From contig JADZEB010000013.1 in the NCBI GenBank assembly GCA_020850755.1, positions 62,001-126,000 of the forward strand: a stretch of 64,000 nucleotides of DNA, read 5' to 3'. Source of the stretch: Alphaproteobacteria bacterium (GTDB lineage Bacteria > Pseudomonadota > Alphaproteobacteria > Acetobacterales > Acetobacteraceae). The translations under genes were made by a program, and so were the position numbers. The notes beneath the pieces are model-generated. The model had not been told where the DNA came from, did not search any database, and was given only the letters and a program-made list of their open reading frames with translations. Shown piece after piece: positions 53,918 to 61,373 of this stretch; within the stretch, counting starts at the first letter, position 1, and each line of letters opens with the position of its first letter.

Positions 53918-54850
53918 ATGTCGGACAGGCGCAACACGCCGCGGATCGGCTTCATCGGCTTCGGCGAGGCGGCCTCCTGCTTCGCCCGCGGCTTCAAGGG
54001 CGAGGGGGTGGAAGGCTTCGTCGCCTACGACATCGCCTGGCAGGACCCGGCGCTGTCGCCGCGCATGCGCGAGCGCGCGGCGGCCACCAGCACCAGGCTG
54101 CTCGCCAGCCCGGCCGAGGTCGCCGCCGAGGCCGATATCATCTTCTCGGCCGTGACCTGCGCCGCCACCGTGGACGTGGCCCAGGCGATCGAGCCGCACC
54201 TGAAGCCGCACCATTTCTTCCTCGACATCAATTCCTCCTCGCCGATGGCCAAGCAGGCCGCCGAAGCCGCGATCGCGCCTTCGGGGGCGCGCTTCGTCGA
54301 GTTAGCCGTGATGTCGAACGTGCCGCCGCACCTGCACCGGGTGCCGATCCTTCTCGCCGGCAGGGAAGCCCGCGTGCTGCAGGCGCTGCTCGCGCCGCTC
54401 GGCATGCGCATGGAGGTGATGTCGGAGAAGGTGGGCGAGGCGAGCGCAGTGAAGATGTTTCGCTCCATCCTGATGAAGGGGATCGAGGGGCTGTTCTTCG
54501 AATGCATCCTCGCCGCCAGCCGCTACGGGGTGGTCGACCGGGTGCTGGACAGCGTGAAGGAGACGCTGCCCGGCCTCGATTGGGTCGAGCGCGCCAACTA
54601 CACCATGCCGCGCACCGTCGAGCACGCGCTTCGCCGCGCCCACGAGATGGAGGAAGTGACCGAGACGCTGAAGGCGATGGGGCTCGACCACAGCATGGCC
54701 GAGGCGACGGCGCACAAGCTGCACTGGGTGGACCAGCAGGGCCTGAAGGATGCCGTGCTGGCGATGAAGAAGCCGGGTTTCGCCGAAGTGGTGGCGGCCT
54801 ATGAGAGCGGCGCCGGCCCGCGTGCGCCCAGAGATGGAGTGGCCGACTAG
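53918..54850 (+). CDS. 6PGDH/3-hydroxyisobutyrate dehydrogenase-like oxidoreductase
   Basis: NAD(P)-binding dehydrogenase, 310 residues. The dinucleotide motif GFIGFGEAAS (residues 10-19) opens a Rossmann domain, and the C-terminal half matches the DUF1932-type all-helical domain (AVKMFRSILMKGIEGLFFE). LDINSSSP corresponds to the substrate loop and Lys of VKMFRS is in the position of the catalytic Lys. Probably oxidises a 3-hydroxy acid produced by the neighbouring enzymes. Operonic with PrpD 2. Confidence 0.87.
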   Translation: MSDRRNTPRIGFIGFGEAASCFARGFKGEGVEGFVAYDIAWQDPALSPRMRERAAATSTRLLASPAEVAAEADIIFSAVTCAATVDVAQAIEPHLKPHHFFLDINSSSPMAKQAAEAAIAPSGARFVELAVMSNVPPHLHRVPILLAGREARVLQALLAPLGMRMEVMSEKVGEASAVKMFRSILMKGIEGLFFECILAASRYGVVDRVLDSVKETLPGLDWVERANYTMPRTVEHALRRAHEMEEVTETLKAMGLDHSMAEATAHKLHWVDQQGLKDAVLAMKKPGFAEVVAAYESGAGPRAPRDGVAD

Positions 54851-54910
54851 GCGCCCCCTGCGGCGCGACCCCGCCCGGAGCCTGCAACCGTCGATGCTGA
54901 GCGCCGTTAA

Positions 54911-54938
54911 GGTTTTCTTCGGACGTGACACGAAAACC
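54911..54938. promoter_or_regulatory. candidate XRE operator (inverted repeat)
   Basis: GGTTTTC (54911-54917) and GAAAACC (54932-54938) form an inverted repeat with a 14-base spacer. It overlaps the -35 element of the candidate promoter, the usual position for autorepression. Confidence 0.45.
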
Positions 54939-54953
54939 GAGACGGTGTATCAA
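54925..54953 (+). promoter_or_regulatory. candidate sigma-70 promoter of the XRE gene
   Basis: GTGACA (54925-54930) and TATCAA (54948-54953) are separated by 17 bases, close to TTGACA/TATAAT. It lies about 100 bases before the ATG in a gap of 206 bases that holds no gene. Confidence 0.4.
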
Positions 54954-55056
54954 TAGGGCAGCTGTTGCGGACCGAATCTCGCGGGAAAGCTGAACAGACC
55001 GCTGGTTCACTGCCGCAACGGTTGAGCATTCCAACCGTCCAGGAGCTCGCCCTCCG

Positions 55057-55938
55057 ATGCGCTTCACCGAAATCGGCCACCAGCTGCGGCAATACCGGAT
55101 GGAATCCGGCCTACGGGCTGAAGAGATCGCTGCCCGGCTGGGCGTTTCCCGTGCCGCCCTTTACCGCTACGAGAAGGGCGAGGTGATCAAGCTCGACACG
55201 ATCAAGCGCTTGGCGGAGCTTCTGAAAATCTCCCCGCTTGCGCTGCTCGGGATCGGGGTCGAGCATTTTCCGCGCGCTGCCAGCTACTACGACCGGCTGC
55301 GCCAGATCGAGGAAACCACCGACCAGGTGCTGCAAGCCTTCGGACCGATCTGCTACCCCATCACATCCGATGCCTTCGACGGGGTTCTGGCCGAGGCCTA
55401 TGCCGAGCACGCGGCCCGAGTCGGGGCAGATGGGGCCCAGGCCCGCGCTGAGGCGGACAAGGTTCTGGTCGTGCTGGCCCAGCGCAAGCGCATCTATGCC
55501 CAACGCCGCCCGAGCGTGATCGCGGTCATGACCGCGAGTTCGATCCGCCGCTTCCTCGACGCAGGCGTGGCGGGCGCGCTCAACGTGTCGGAGGGGCTGC
55601 GGCGGCGCTGCCGGGGCGTGGCGCGCGCCGAGATCGAGAATATCGCCGCGCTGATGGCCGCCGAGCCGATGGGTGTGCAGATCGGCCTCCTTTCCGGCGG
55701 CGAGCCGAACGGGGCCTTCAAGATCCTGCGTGGCCGAGACAGATCATTCTTGATTATCAATCCATTCCAGCTCGAATCTCATCCCGTAACTCAGATGGGG
55801 GTGGCAATGGTCACCGGGGCCGAGGAAGCGCTCAGCATGCATCAGCGGGTGCTCGAGAACCTTTGGCGCGACGCCCAGCGCGGGCCGGCGGCGGCGGTGG
55901 CAGTGCGCGCCCTTCTGGCCGAAGCCTCGCCCCCGTGA
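55057..55938 (+). CDS. XRE-family transcriptional regulator
   Basis: DNA-binding regulator of 293 residues. The N-terminal helix-turn-helix (residues about 6-60, AEEIAARLGVSRAALYRYEKGE) is followed by a large unassigned effector or oligomerisation region containing NPFQLESHPVTQMGVAMVTG. It precedes the PyrK/PyrD-like genes by 115 bases and is probably their regulator. An inverted repeat in its own promoter suggests autoregulation. The ligand is unknown; a pyrimidine or dihydropyrimidine is a reasonable guess from the neighbours. Confidence 0.83.
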   Translation: MRFTEIGHQLRQYRMESGLRAEEIAARLGVSRAALYRYEKGEVIKLDTIKRLAELLKISPLALLGIGVEHFPRAASYYDRLRQIEETTDQVLQAFGPICYPITSDAFDGVLAEAYAEHAARVGADGAQARAEADKVLVVLAQRKRIYAQRRPSVIAVMTASSIRRFLDAGVAGALNVSEGLRRRCRGVARAEIENIAALMAAEPMGVQIGLLSGGEPNGAFKILRGRDRSFLIINPFQLESHPVTQMGVAMVTGAEEALSMHQRVLENLWRDAQRGPAAAVAVRALLAEASPP

Positions 55939-55948
55939 CGAGCAGGGC

Positions 55949-55967
55949 GGCCAGCCAGCGGCTGGCC
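55949..55967 (+). terminator. strong hairpin after the XRE gene
   Basis: GGCCAGCC and GGCTGGCC form a perfect 8-base stem with a 3-base loop (AGC), 10 bases after the regulator stop. No T-run follows, so it may be an attenuating or mRNA-protecting hairpin rather than a standard intrinsic terminator. Confidence 0.5.
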
Positions 55968-56053
55968 CTGGCTTAACGCAGGCCACAAAACCCGCTTGGC
56001 AAGCCCCTGGGAAACTGCGATTCTCGCACTTTCCTCTTGGGCGGTATCGGCTC

Positions 56054-56920
56054 GTGGCTGTTGCCCATTCGACCCTCGCTACGCTGACCCCGGGCGGGCC
56101 GGCGGATGGATCGTCCGTTTCGGTGGGCGACCATTGCTGCCCCGTGGTGGCGAATGTGCCCGTCTCGGCGCGTTACTGGCACATGGTGCTGGAGGCGCCG
56201 CCCTTGGCCTGCGCGGCCCGCGCCGGGCAGTTCTTCCACCTGAAATGCCCCGCCCCGCCGGGCGAGCCCGCGCCCTTCTTCCGCCGGCCGATGAGCGTCT
56301 ACCAGGCCCGTCCCGATCGCGGCCGGGTGGAGTTCCTCTACAAGGTCGCCGGCCACGGGACGCGCGGCATGGCGGCGCTGCGGCCGGGCGACAGCTTCGA
56401 CATCCTCGGCCCGCTTGGGCGCGGCTTCACCCTTGATCTGGCCTGGCGACGCATCATCGTTCTGGCGCGCGGGGTCGGGCTCGCGACGCTGGCCCCGCTT
56501 GCCCAGGACGCGGCGCAGCTCGGCGTCGGCGTGACCGCAATCCTCTCGGCCCGCTCGCCCGAGGATGTGCTCTGCCGCGAGGTCATGGCCGAGGCCGGCG
56601 CGCGCGTGCTCGCCGTCACCGACAGCGAGGGCACGAGCGATCCCGACAAGGTCGCCGCCCTGATCCGCGCCGCGGTGGCGCGCGCTGGTGCTGAGGCGAT
56701 CTTCACCTGCGGCTCGAACCGGCTGTTGCAGCTATCGCAGGCGCTGGCGCGCGAGCTTGGCCTTGCCGGCGAGGTGGCGCTCGAACAGCAGATGGCCTGC
56801 GGGCTTGGCATGTGCCTCTGCTGCGTGCGCGCATTCCGCGGCGCCGATGGCGAGATCGAGCATCGCCGCGTCTGCTGGGAAGGCCCGGTGTTCCCGTTGC
56901 AGGAGGCGCTGTCATGGTAA
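56054..56920 (+). CDS. dihydroorotate dehydrogenase electron-transfer subunit (PyrK-like)
   Basis: Ferredoxin-reductase-like FAD/2Fe-2S subunit, 288 residues. It contains FFRRPMSVYQ (FAD binding), GVGLATLAPLA (nucleotide binding) and the C-terminal 2Fe-2S cysteines (ACGLGMC, CCV, RRVC). The reader sees the same layout as PyrK, which carries electrons from a class 1B PyrD to NAD. The start is uncertain; GTG 56054 gives a polar leader and an internal GTG is possible. The PyrD-like gene starts within its last codons. Proteobacteria normally use class 2 PyrD, so this pair is more likely a specialised or catabolic module. Confidence 0.87.
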   Translation: MAVAHSTLATLTPGGPADGSSVSVGDHCCPVVANVPVSARYWHMVLEAPPLACAARAGQFFHLKCPAPPGEPAPFFRRPMSVYQARPDRGRVEFLYKVAGHGTRGMAALRPGDSFDILGPLGRGFTLDLAWRRIIVLARGVGLATLAPLAQDAAQLGVGVTAILSARSPEDVLCREVMAEAGARVLAVTDSEGTSDPDKVAALIRAAVARAGAEAIFTCGSNRLLQLSQALARELGLAGEVALEQQMACGLGMCLCCVRAFRGADGEIEHRRVCWEGPVFPLQEALSW

Positions 56921-57918
56921 GGCCCGACGCCCGCCCGCCCGCGCCCGCGCCAGAAGGCGGGAGCCTGCCCGATGCCGCCGCGGTCGATCTCTCGGTCCAG
57001 CTCGGGCCGATGCGGCTTGCCAACCCGATCATGCCGGCCTCGGGCACCTTCTCCGAGAACCTGGCGCGGGTGATGGACCTCGACCGGCTCGGCGCCTTCG
57101 TCGCGAAAAGCATCTACGCGACACCGCGCAAGGGCAACCCCACCCCGCGCGTGGCCGAGACCCGCGAGGGGATGCTGAACTCGATCGGGCTGCCGTCCAA
57201 GGGCGTGGCGCATTTCGTCGCCGAGCATCTGCCCGCCTATGCCGGGCTCAAGCCGCCCCTGGTCGTGTCGCTCTCGGCCGACACGGTGGCCGAGTTCGGC
57301 CCGGCCGCGGCCGAGATCAGCGTGCCCGGCGTGGGTGCGATCGAGGTCAACATCTCCTGCCCGAACCTGGAAGCCGATGGCCGCGCCTTCGCCCAGTTTC
57401 CGGACGCGACCTATGCGGCGATGAGCGCGGTGCGCGCCGCGACCAGCCTGCCGATCTGGGCCAAGCTCACGCCGAACGTGGCGGATATCGCAGCGATCGC
57501 CCAAGCGGCCGAGGCGGCGGGGGCGGATGCGCTCGTGGTGGCCAACACCATCCTGGCCATGGCGATCGACGTGGAGACGCGCCGCCCGCGGCTTGGCAAC
57601 GTCATGGGCGGCTATTCCGGCCCGGCGGTGAAGCCGATCATGCTGCGCATGGCCTTCCAGTGCGCGCGCGCGGTGCGCATTCCGGTGATCGGCTGCGGCG
57701 GCATCGTCACGGTCGAGGATGTGGCCGAGTATCTCATCGCCGGGTGCAGCGCCGTGCAGGTGGGCACCCAGACCTTCCTTGAACCGGGCGCGATGCCGCG
57801 CCTGATCGACGAGCTTGCGCGCTGGTGTGCGGCGCGCGGCATCGGGCGCGTGCGCGATCTTGTCGGCACGGTACGCCTCGACCCTGATCCCTCGCACGCG
57901 GAGTGGCTTGCTTCATGA
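56914..57918 (+). CDS. dihydroorotate dehydrogenase-like catalytic subunit (class 1B PyrD-like)
   Basis: FMN-dependent TIM-barrel dehydrogenase, 334 residues. The class 1 catalytic Cys lies in NISCPNL. FMN-binding elements include MPASGTF, AKLTPNV, VANTI and GCGGIVTVEDV. It overlaps the PyrK-like gene by 7 bases (56914-56920) and the next gene by ATGA, so all three are coupled. It could oxidise dihydroorotate or a related dihydropyrimidine. The following amidohydrolase favours a catabolic role. Confidence 0.87.
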   Translation: MVRPDARPPAPAPEGGSLPDAAAVDLSVQLGPMRLANPIMPASGTFSENLARVMDLDRLGAFVAKSIYATPRKGNPTPRVAETREGMLNSIGLPSKGVAHFVAEHLPAYAGLKPPLVVSLSADTVAEFGPAAAEISVPGVGAIEVNISCPNLEADGRAFAQFPDATYAAMSAVRAATSLPIWAKLTPNVADIAAIAQAAEAAGADALVVANTILAMAIDVETRRPRLGNVMGGYSGPAVKPIMLRMAFQCARAVRIPVIGCGGIVTVEDVAEYLIAGCSAVQVGTQTFLEPGAMPRLIDELARWCAARGIGRVRDLVGTVRLDPDPSHAEWLAS

Positions 57919-59261
57919 CGGTTTCCCCGCCCGCCGGCGCGATCGCGCCCACCGCATCCTCGGTCGCGACCAAGGGGCCGGCACCATTCGCCGCAACCCA
58001 GGCGCTGGCGCAGCGCGTCTTCGCCGAGCTCTATGCCGCGACGCGCACATCGGACGCGCCGGGCGCGGGCGTGAGCCGGCCCTGCTACGACGCGCCGGAG
58101 CAGAAGGCGCACGATATCGTGGCCGCCGCCGCCAAGGCGGAGGGGCTGGAAACCAGCGTCGATCGCGCCGGCAATCTCTGGCTCGACCTGCCGGGGCGCG
58201 ATGCGGACGCACCCTTCATCTGCATCGGCAGCCATCTCGATTCCGTGCCCGAGGGCGGCAACTATGACGGTGCCGCCGGCGTGGTGGCCGGGCTGATGGC
58301 GCTGGCGCATATGCGCCGCAACGGCATCGTCCTGCCCGTTCCGGTGCGCACGGTGGCGCTGCGCGGCGAGGAAAGCGCCTGGTTCGGCCCGTCATTCTTC
58401 GGCTCGAAGGGGCTGTTCGGGCAACTCACCGAGAAGGAGTTCGACGCGAGGCGCCGCGACAGCGGCCGGCCCTTGCGCGACTACATGGCGCAATCGGGCG
58501 TCTGCGACATGGCGGCGTTGCAGGCGGGCGAGGTGTTGCTGCGCCCCGAGCAGGTGCACGCCTATCTCGAACTCCATATCGAGCAGGGGCCGGTGATGAT
58601 CTCGCGACGGCTGGCCGCCGCCACCGTGCCCGGCATCCGCGGCAATGTGCGCCACTACCGCGCCGCCTGCATGGGCGAGAACGCCCATTCCGGCGCGGTG
58701 CCGCGCTGGCTGCGCCACGATGCGATGATGGCGATGGCCGACCTGATGATGCGGCTGGACGAGCATTGGCGCGTGCTGCTGGAGCGCGGGCTCGACATGG
58801 TGCTGACCTTCGGTATCTGCGGCACCGATCCCAAGGTGCATGCGCTGACCAAGGTGCCGGGCGAGGTCAATTTCAGCCTCGACATCCGCAGCCAGGACAT
58901 CGCCACGCTGGAAGCCTTCTATCGCCTGTTCCAGACCGAGGCGGCGGTGGTGGCGCAGCAGCGCGGCGTGCGCTTCGTGCTCGACGAGCGGGCCGGCACC
59001 GACCCGCAGCGCATGGACGAGCGCTGGGTGAAGCGCTGCCAGAAGGTGCTGGCCGAGATGGGCCACGAGCCCGCCACCGTGCCCTCGGGCGCAGGCCATG
59101 ACGCGATGGTGTTCGCGGCCCAGGGCGTGCCCTCGGTGATGGTGTTCGTGCGCAACGAGCATGGCAGCCACAATCCGCGCGAGACCATGACCATGGCCGA
59201 TTTCATGATCGGGGCCGAGGCGCTGGCGCGCGCCGCGATCGACCCCGTGCGCGAGCGGTAG
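57915..59261 (+). CDS. M20-family N-carbamoyl-amino-acid hydrolase/allantoate amidohydrolase-like
   Basis: Zn- or Mn-dependent amidohydrolase, 448 residues, of the group that removes the carbamoyl group from ureido acids (N-carbamoyl-L-amino acids, beta-ureidopropionate or allantoate). Metal motifs are GSHLDSVPEGGNYDG, RGEESAWFG, HIEQGPV and the C-terminal HNPRE. HSGAVPRW is the dimer-face motif. ATG 57915 overlaps the PyrD-like stop (ATGA). No dihydropyrimidinase lies between, so a complete reductive pyrimidine route is not encoded here. Confidence 0.88.
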   Translation: MTVSPPAGAIAPTASSVATKGPAPFAATQALAQRVFAELYAATRTSDAPGAGVSRPCYDAPEQKAHDIVAAAAKAEGLETSVDRAGNLWLDLPGRDADAPFICIGSHLDSVPEGGNYDGAAGVVAGLMALAHMRRNGIVLPVPVRTVALRGEESAWFGPSFFGSKGLFGQLTEKEFDARRRDSGRPLRDYMAQSGVCDMAALQAGEVLLRPEQVHAYLELHIEQGPVMISRRLAAATVPGIRGNVRHYRAACMGENAHSGAVPRWLRHDAMMAMADLMMRLDEHWRVLLERGLDMVLTFGICGTDPKVHALTKVPGEVNFSLDIRSQDIATLEAFYRLFQTEAAVVAQQRGVRFVLDERAGTDPQRMDERWVKRCQKVLAEMGHEPATVPSGAGHDAMVFAAQGVPSVMVFVRNEHGSHNPRETMTMADFMIGAEALARAAIDPVRER

Positions 59262-59330
59262 GCGCCCGGCGCGCCGGTACGCTTGCCGCAGGCCCGCCAG
59301 CCGCAGACCCGCCGCCCGGATGGCGCGCGC

Positions 59331-60110
59331 ATGATCCTGCTCTACACCGATTTCGGCGCCCGCGGCCCCTATGTCGGGCAGATGCATGCGGTGCTGGCCG
59401 CCGCCGCGCCCGGCGTCGCGGTGATCGACCTGATGCATGATGCGCCGGCCTTCGCCCCGGTGCCGGCGGGCTACCTGCTCGCGGCACTGCTCGATCCGTT
59501 GCCGGCCGAGGCGGTGATCCTGGCCGTGGTCGATCCTGGCGTGGGCAGCGCGCGACTGCCGCTGGTGCTGCGCGCGGGCGGGCGCTGGTTCGTCGGCCCC
59601 GACAACGGCCTGCTCGCGCCGAGCTGGCAACGCGGCGTGGCAGAGGGACACGCGGAGGGGCGCGCGGAGGCGCGCGCGGAGACGCACGCGGCCTGGCGCA
59701 TCGACTGGCGCCCGCCCGCCCTCAGCGCGAGCTTCCATGGCCGCGACCTGTTCGCACCCGTGGCCGCGATGCTGGCGCAAGGGGCGCAGCCAGGCAGTGC
59801 GGCACTGCCGGCCACGCCGATGCCGCGCCCGATCATCGGCGCCGATGGCCCGCCCGACCTGGCCGAGATCATCTACATCGACGCTTATGGCAATGCGCTT
59901 ACCGGCCTGCGTGCCGCCGCAGTGCCGGCCGGTGCGGGGCTTGCGCTCGGCCCGCACCGCTTCGCCCGCGCCCGCACCTTCTCCGCGGTCGCGCCTGGCA
60001 CGGCCTTCGCCTACGAGAACGCGCACGGGCTGATGGAGATCGCCGTCAACCAGGGCCGCGCCGATGCGCTGGACGGCGTTGCCATCGGCGCACGCGTGGC
60101 GGTGATCTAG
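59331..60110 (+). CDS. S-adenosyl-L-methionine hydroxide adenosyltransferase (DUF62)
   Basis: Hydrolyses SAM to adenosine and methionine, a relative of the SAM chlorinase/fluorinase family; 259 residues. The D-R-H set is present: Asp68 and Arg75 (VDPGVGSAR) and His136 (SFHGRDLFAPVAA). VGPDNGLL is also typical. ATG 59331 begins the canonical MILLYTDFG. Residues 104-119 are an inserted A-E-x-H/R tetrapeptide repeat not usual in the family. It follows the M20 gene by 69 bases, so its operon membership is plausible but not proven. Confidence 0.88.
   Translation: MILLYTDFGARGPYVGQMHAVLAAAAPGVAVIDLMHDAPAFAPVPAGYLLAALLDPLPAEAVILAVVDPGVGSARLPLVLRAGGRWFVGPDNGLLAPSWQRGVAEGHAEGRAEARAETHAAWRIDWRPPALSASFHGRDLFAPVAAMLAQGAQPGSAALPATPMPRPIIGADGPPDLAEIIYIDAYGNALTGLRAAAVPAGAGLALGPHRFARARTFSAVAPGTAFAYENAHGLMEIAVNQGRADALDGVAIGARVAVI
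59640..59687 (+). repeat. four in-frame 12-base repeats within the DUF62 gene
   Basis: Four related 12-base units encode AEGH, AEGR, AEAR and AETH in the SAM adenosyltransferase, in the loop between the nucleotide domain motifs and the HGRD motif. Likely a slippage-prone insertion. Confidence 0.8.
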
Positions 60111-60131
60111 GGGCGGGCGGGGGCGGGCGGG
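60110..60131 (+). other. G-quadruplex motif in a convergent gap
   Basis: GGGG, GGG, GGGGG, GGG and GGG separated by single C bases satisfy the canonical four-tract rule with 1-base loops, which form very stable quadruplexes. It begins at the last base of the DUF62 stop and would be in its mRNA tail. Confidence 0.6.
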
Positions 60132-60147
60132 CGCGCGCGGGGCTGGC

Positions 60148-61254
60148 TCAGCGCGGCGGCCCGCCGAACACCACCCAGACCGCGAGATCGGGCGAGGCGT
60201 CCTCGAAGCGGTGTTCCTCGTGGGCGGCGGCGAACAGGCAGTCGCCCGGTCCGAACGTCACCACCACATCCCCGCGCCGGAAGCGCCCGCTGCCGCGCGC
60301 GACGATATAGACTTCGTCGCGATCATGCGGCGTCTGCGGGTCGGGTTGCGGTGGGCGATACCATCGCAACTCGATCCCCGGCGAGACCAGCAGCTCGGCC
60401 GAACGACGCCCCGGTGGCAATGGTGCCGCGTCGGCCTCGGCCGTGGTGATGCGCGTGGGCAGGTGCGACAGGTCGGGCATCGCGTGCGTTCCTTGCATGG
60501 CCGGCGCGAGATCGAGCTGCGCCTCGATGATGCTCGCATCCTCCTCCGAGTGGCGGAGGCGGAAGCCGAGCCGGCGGACGAAGTCGAGCATCGCCCGGTT
60601 CTCGGCCAGGATGTGGCCGACGATCCGGCGCAGGGCCCGACGGCGCGCCCATCCGATCATCTTCTGCATCAACAGCCAGCCGAGCCCCTGGCCCTTGAGG
60701 TCGCTGCGCACGATGATCGCGAACTCCCCGCTCCGGCCGTCGGGCAGGATGGCCAGGCGCACCACGCCGAGCGTTTCCTCGCGCACGCCCGGTTTGCTGG
60801 CCGGGGTGGTGGCGATGAACGCCATCTCGCGCCGATAGTCGATCCGTGTCAGCCGTTCCAGGAAGGCGCCGGACAGCTCGCCCATCTGGCCGAAGAAGCG
60901 GAAGCGGATATCCTCCTCCGACAGGCGTTCGAGGAAGGCGCGGTGCGCGGGTGCATCCTCGGGGCGGATCGGGCGGAGGATGACGCTCTGCCCCGAGGGC
61001 AGGCTGGCACGCTCGACCTCTTCGGCCGGGTAGGGCAGGGGCGTGCGTGCCGCCGCTGCCGGATCGGGCGCAGGCAGGGCAGGCGGCGGTGCGGGCGGGG
61101 CCGGCAGGGATGGCGCCGGCGGCGCGGACAGGAAGCGCGGCAGCAATCCCTTGATCGCCGCGCGCATCGTCTCCGAGCCAAGCCAGCGCGCCGAACGCGT
61201 TGCCGCATTGTCCGCCGGCCCGGCTGTGCCCTGGCCTCCGCCAATCTCGGTCAT
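60148..61254 (-). CDS. GNAT acetyltransferase-cupin fusion protein
   Basis: A 368-residue two-domain protein. Residues about 100-255 are a GNAT domain of the PatZ protein-lysine-acetyltransferase type (ILRPIRPEDAPAHRAFLERL, LKGQGLGWLLMQ acetyl-CoA site). Residues about 285-368 are a cupin (HDRDEVYIVARGSGRF, FGPGDCLFAAAHEEHRF) with probable metal-binding His/Glu. A Pro/Ala-rich linker fills residues 40-75. ATG 61254 follows GGGGG. Which protein or small molecule is acetylated is unknown; the cupin may sense or modify a ligand that controls the GNAT domain. Divergent from amidase 3. Confidence 0.83.
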   Translation of the reverse strand: MTEIGGGQGTAGPADNAATRSARWLGSETMRAAIKGLLPRFLSAPPAPSLPAPPAPPPALPAPDPAAAARTPLPYPAEEVERASLPSGQSVILRPIRPEDAPAHRAFLERLSEEDIRFRFFGQMGELSGAFLERLTRIDYRREMAFIATTPASKPGVREETLGVVRLAILPDGRSGEFAIIVRSDLKGQGLGWLLMQKMIGWARRRALRRIVGHILAENRAMLDFVRRLGFRLRHSEEDASIIEAQLDLAPAMQGTHAMPDLSHLPTRITTAEADAAPLPPGRRSAELLVSPGIELRWYRPPQPDPQTPHDRDEVYIVARGSGRFRRGDVVVTFGPGDCLFAAAHEEHRFEDASPDLAVWVVFGGPPR

Positions 61255-61373
61255 GCCCCCTTTATCGGCCGCGCGCGCTGCCCGGCGCAAGCACGACAAG
61301 CCGCGGCGCAAGGGGCTGGCGGGCGGGCGCAACTGCGCTAGGCTGTCCGTTCCGCAACGCCAAGGAACCAGCC

